The position numbers and the translations under genes were made by a program. A stretch of DNA of 14,229 nucleotides from Lachnospiraceae bacterium UBA3332. GTDB taxonomy: Bacteria; Bacillota; Clostridia; Lachnospirales; Lachnospiraceae. Location of the stretch: assembly GCA_002361095.1 (NCBI GenBank), contig DERU01000243.1, forward strand, positions 600 through 14,828, written 5' to 3'. Below the pieces are notes generated by a model. It did no database searches. It had not been told where the DNA came from and saw only the letters and a list, made by a program, of their open reading frames with translations. Position 1 is the first letter of the stretch; each line of letters starts with the position of its first letter. Below are positions 12,679-14,229 of this stretch, in pieces.

Positions 12679-14229
12679 CTATTTTTTACCGCCAAGCTTC
12701 CGGTACTTTCCAGGGGTCATTCCCACTATATTTTTGAATGAGCGGATAAAGCTGGAAGTGCTGGCGTAGCCAAGGTTTTTGGCCAATTCGTCCAAGCCGA
12801 TACCGGAATCCTGCAGCATAGTCTTCGCCGCATCCATTTTTAACCGATTCACGTACTCGATCAGCGTCATATGCATGTTGTTACTGAAATAATGGCTGAG
12901 CCACGAAGGAGACAGCCGAAAGTGATCGGCCATAACGGACAGGCTGAACTCCTGGCTTGCGGCATGCTGATGGATATATTCCAATAAAACCTCCATCCGC
13001 ATCCTGCCCTCTTCCTTCCCTTCCTTTTTGATCAGGTTTTCAATCATATCCAGGCAATACTCCGAACACACCTCTCCCAGTGCCTCATAGCTTTCCCCTT
13101 CCGCAAATTCCCGCATCCGTATGCTTATTTTTTGGTTCATCTTTTTTACGGTTTTTGGATCGCCGACATGGTTCGCCGTAATCCCCATCATTCCCGCCAA
13201 TATGCCGAGCGCCTTCCCCCTTGACAGATAAGAGGTGTCTTCTGCAAAAAACCGGGACGATAATGCGGCCAGGCTGTCCATATTGCCGGAAAGCACCGCC
13301 ATCTCCAATTTTTGCAGCAATTCCGCAAAAGAATCCGCCCCCTCCCTTTTACCGGTTAACAACGAATCGTACAGGTAAAGCGTCTTTTCCGGTTTCCTTT
13401 CGGCCAGATTCCTGACCATACAGGCCTCCCAAAACGCATTTTTCAATTCTTCTGTTTCCGTTTTGGGATCCGACAAAAATATTTGTATCGGTTTCCCGGT
13501 TTCCTTCCGGAATTGTCCGGTCAAAGCTTCCATGGTATCTGTGATTTCCAGAATTTTTCCGGCCGCAAAGCAAAAAACCGCCGTCGTTACCGGCACATAC
13601 GGTTTCTCCAAAATCACTCCGTCAAACTCCTCCGACCGCATCCGTCCTACCAGCAGCCGCAGCGCATCTATCCCTTCCCTGTCCCCGTTTTCCAGCCGGA
13701 TCCCGGCAACCAAATAGCACCTTGTCCCCCCGCCTTTTTGAAAAAATTCCGGCGTCCTGCCTGTTTCGCCATAAATTCCATGCAGCACTGCCGCCAGGGC
13801 ATCCTTTTGGAGAACCGGCTCCACATCACGTATTTTTTCTGCAGCCTTTTCCAATGTTTCGGACAGCACAATCACAGCCTGCTGCACCGTTTCCATTTCA
13901 TTCAGGCTGTCAACCAAAAGGCCGGGAACCAGTTCCTGCACCTGATTTTTCAGTTTTTGTATGGGCCGGTAATTTTTGTACAGAAAATAGTAAATACTGA
14001 CGCTTCCGAGAGACAGTAATCCTAACAATACGCCAAAATAGTAGCTTTTCAGCCGGATCATCTCTTTCGCGGCCGCCCCATAACCAAGAACCCCCTGATA
14101 GCGCCATCCGGTTTCCGCACTGTTATACACAAAGGCTTCCGTATCCTTTCCGTCTGCCTTTTGGCTGTCTCCCGATTCCCACACCGTATTCCCGTACGGA
14201 TCCTGTATCCGCAAATAATCGTCATAGCC
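12679..14229 (-). CDS. Membrane-anchored AraC-family transcriptional regulator (partial, N-terminus beyond window end)
   Basis: The frame stays open to the window edge, giving 516 visible residues and lacking the N-terminus. The visible order is: the end of an extracytoplasmic sensor region (1-about 60, with DPYGNTVWESGD), one membrane helix (about 62-83, FGVLLGLLSLGSVSIYYFLY), a HAMP-like/coiled linker (about 84-150), a middle domain, and a C-terminal AraC/XylS pair of helix-turn-helix motifs (about 410-512) with LSPSWLSHYFSN, ELAKNLGYASTSSFIRSFKN and the classic GMTPGKYRK. This is the architecture of YesM/YesN-like single-chain regulators that sense sugars outside the cell and activate adjacent glycan genes in Firmicutes. 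It is followed after 20 nt by the sulfatase gene, so it may sit in the operon it controls. The ligand is unknown. The apparent TTG start at 14214 is internal and not the true start. Confidence 0.9.
   Translation of the reverse strand, partial: GYDDYLRIQDPYGNTVWESGDSQKADGKDTEAFVYNSAETGWRYQGVLGYGAAAKEMIRLKSYYFGVLLGLLSLGSVSIYYFLYKNYRPIQKLKNQVQELVPGLLVDSLNEMETVQQAVIVLSETLEKAAEKIRDVEPVLQKDALAAVLHGIYGETGRTPEFFQKGGGTRCYLVAGIRLENGDREGIDALRLLVGRMRSEEFDGVILEKPYVPVTTAVFCFAAGKILEITDTMEALTGQFRKETGKPIQIFLSDPKTETEELKNAFWEACMVRNLAERKPEKTLYLYDSLLTGKREGADSFAELLQKLEMAVLSGNMDSLAALSSRFFAEDTSYLSRGKALGILAGMMGITANHVGDPKTVKKMNQKISIRMREFAEGESYEALGEVCSEYCLDMIENLIKKEGKEEGRMRMEVLLEYIHQHAASQEFSLSVMADHFRLSPSWLSHYFSNNMHMTLIEYVNRLKMDAAKTMLQDSGIGLDELAKNLGYASTSSFIRSFKNIVGMTPGKYRKLGGKK

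Noticed and set aside
1..14229. tRNA, rRNA, CRISPR array, insertion sequence, phage gene or riboswitch
   Set aside because: No cloverleaf, spaced repeat, transposase motif, integrase or recognisable leader structure was seen by eye on either strand. A covariance-model search could still find a weak structured RNA.

Overview
The window looks like chromosome of a Gram-positive anaerobe of the class Clostridia, most likely a GC-richer Lachnospiraceae. The evidence is indirect: strong AGGAGG-type ribosome binding sites, sigma-A style promoters, family variants resembling those of Lachnospiraceae, short intergenic gaps, and a membrane-anchored AraC-type regulator beside glycan-degrading genes. No rRNA, tRNA, insertion sequence, phage gene or CRISPR array was found. 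No species is assigned.

Layout. Positions 1-2158 (minus strand) hold a tight housekeeping cluster read in the order THUMP-domain rRNA methyltransferase, RdgB/HAM1 nucleotide pyrophosphatase, YfcE-type phosphoesterase (cut by the window start). A near-consensus promoter lies at 2226-2254. Before it come a separate 44-codon Asn/Gln/Ser/Lys-rich small gene (2406-2540) with its own terminator, and an unrecognised 128-codon gene (2647-3033). A divergent promoter region at 3034-3134 then leads into plus-strand genes: a MATE transporter (3135-4535) and a RlmI-like SAM-dependent methyltransferase (4566-5429). These meet the next minus-strand group at a hairpin that contains the stop codons of both converging genes.

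Positions 5470-7546 (minus) read as mntA-hepT (a candidate type VII nucleotidyltransferase/HEPN toxin-antitoxin pair), then a TauE/SafE membrane protein, then a DUF2752 membrane protein. A perfect 8-bp inverted repeat covers the predicted mntA transcription start and could be an operator.

Positions 7634-14229 (minus) read as a membrane-bound AraC-family regulator (cut by the window end), a sulfamidase-like sulfatase, a GH127-type beta-L-arabinofuranosidase-like hydrolase, and an unusual fusion of a YhbS-like GNAT acetyltransferase with an APH-like kinase domain. The first two genes are 20 nt apart and the last two 35 nt apart. The inferred reading is a small glycan-use locus: the regulator senses a signal outside the cell, and the leaderless sulfatase and glycosidase process imported sulfated oligosaccharides in the cytoplasm. 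The fusion protein may modify a small molecule, either a sugar or amino-sugar product or an antibiotic. It and the mntA-hepT pair are the most interesting items here.
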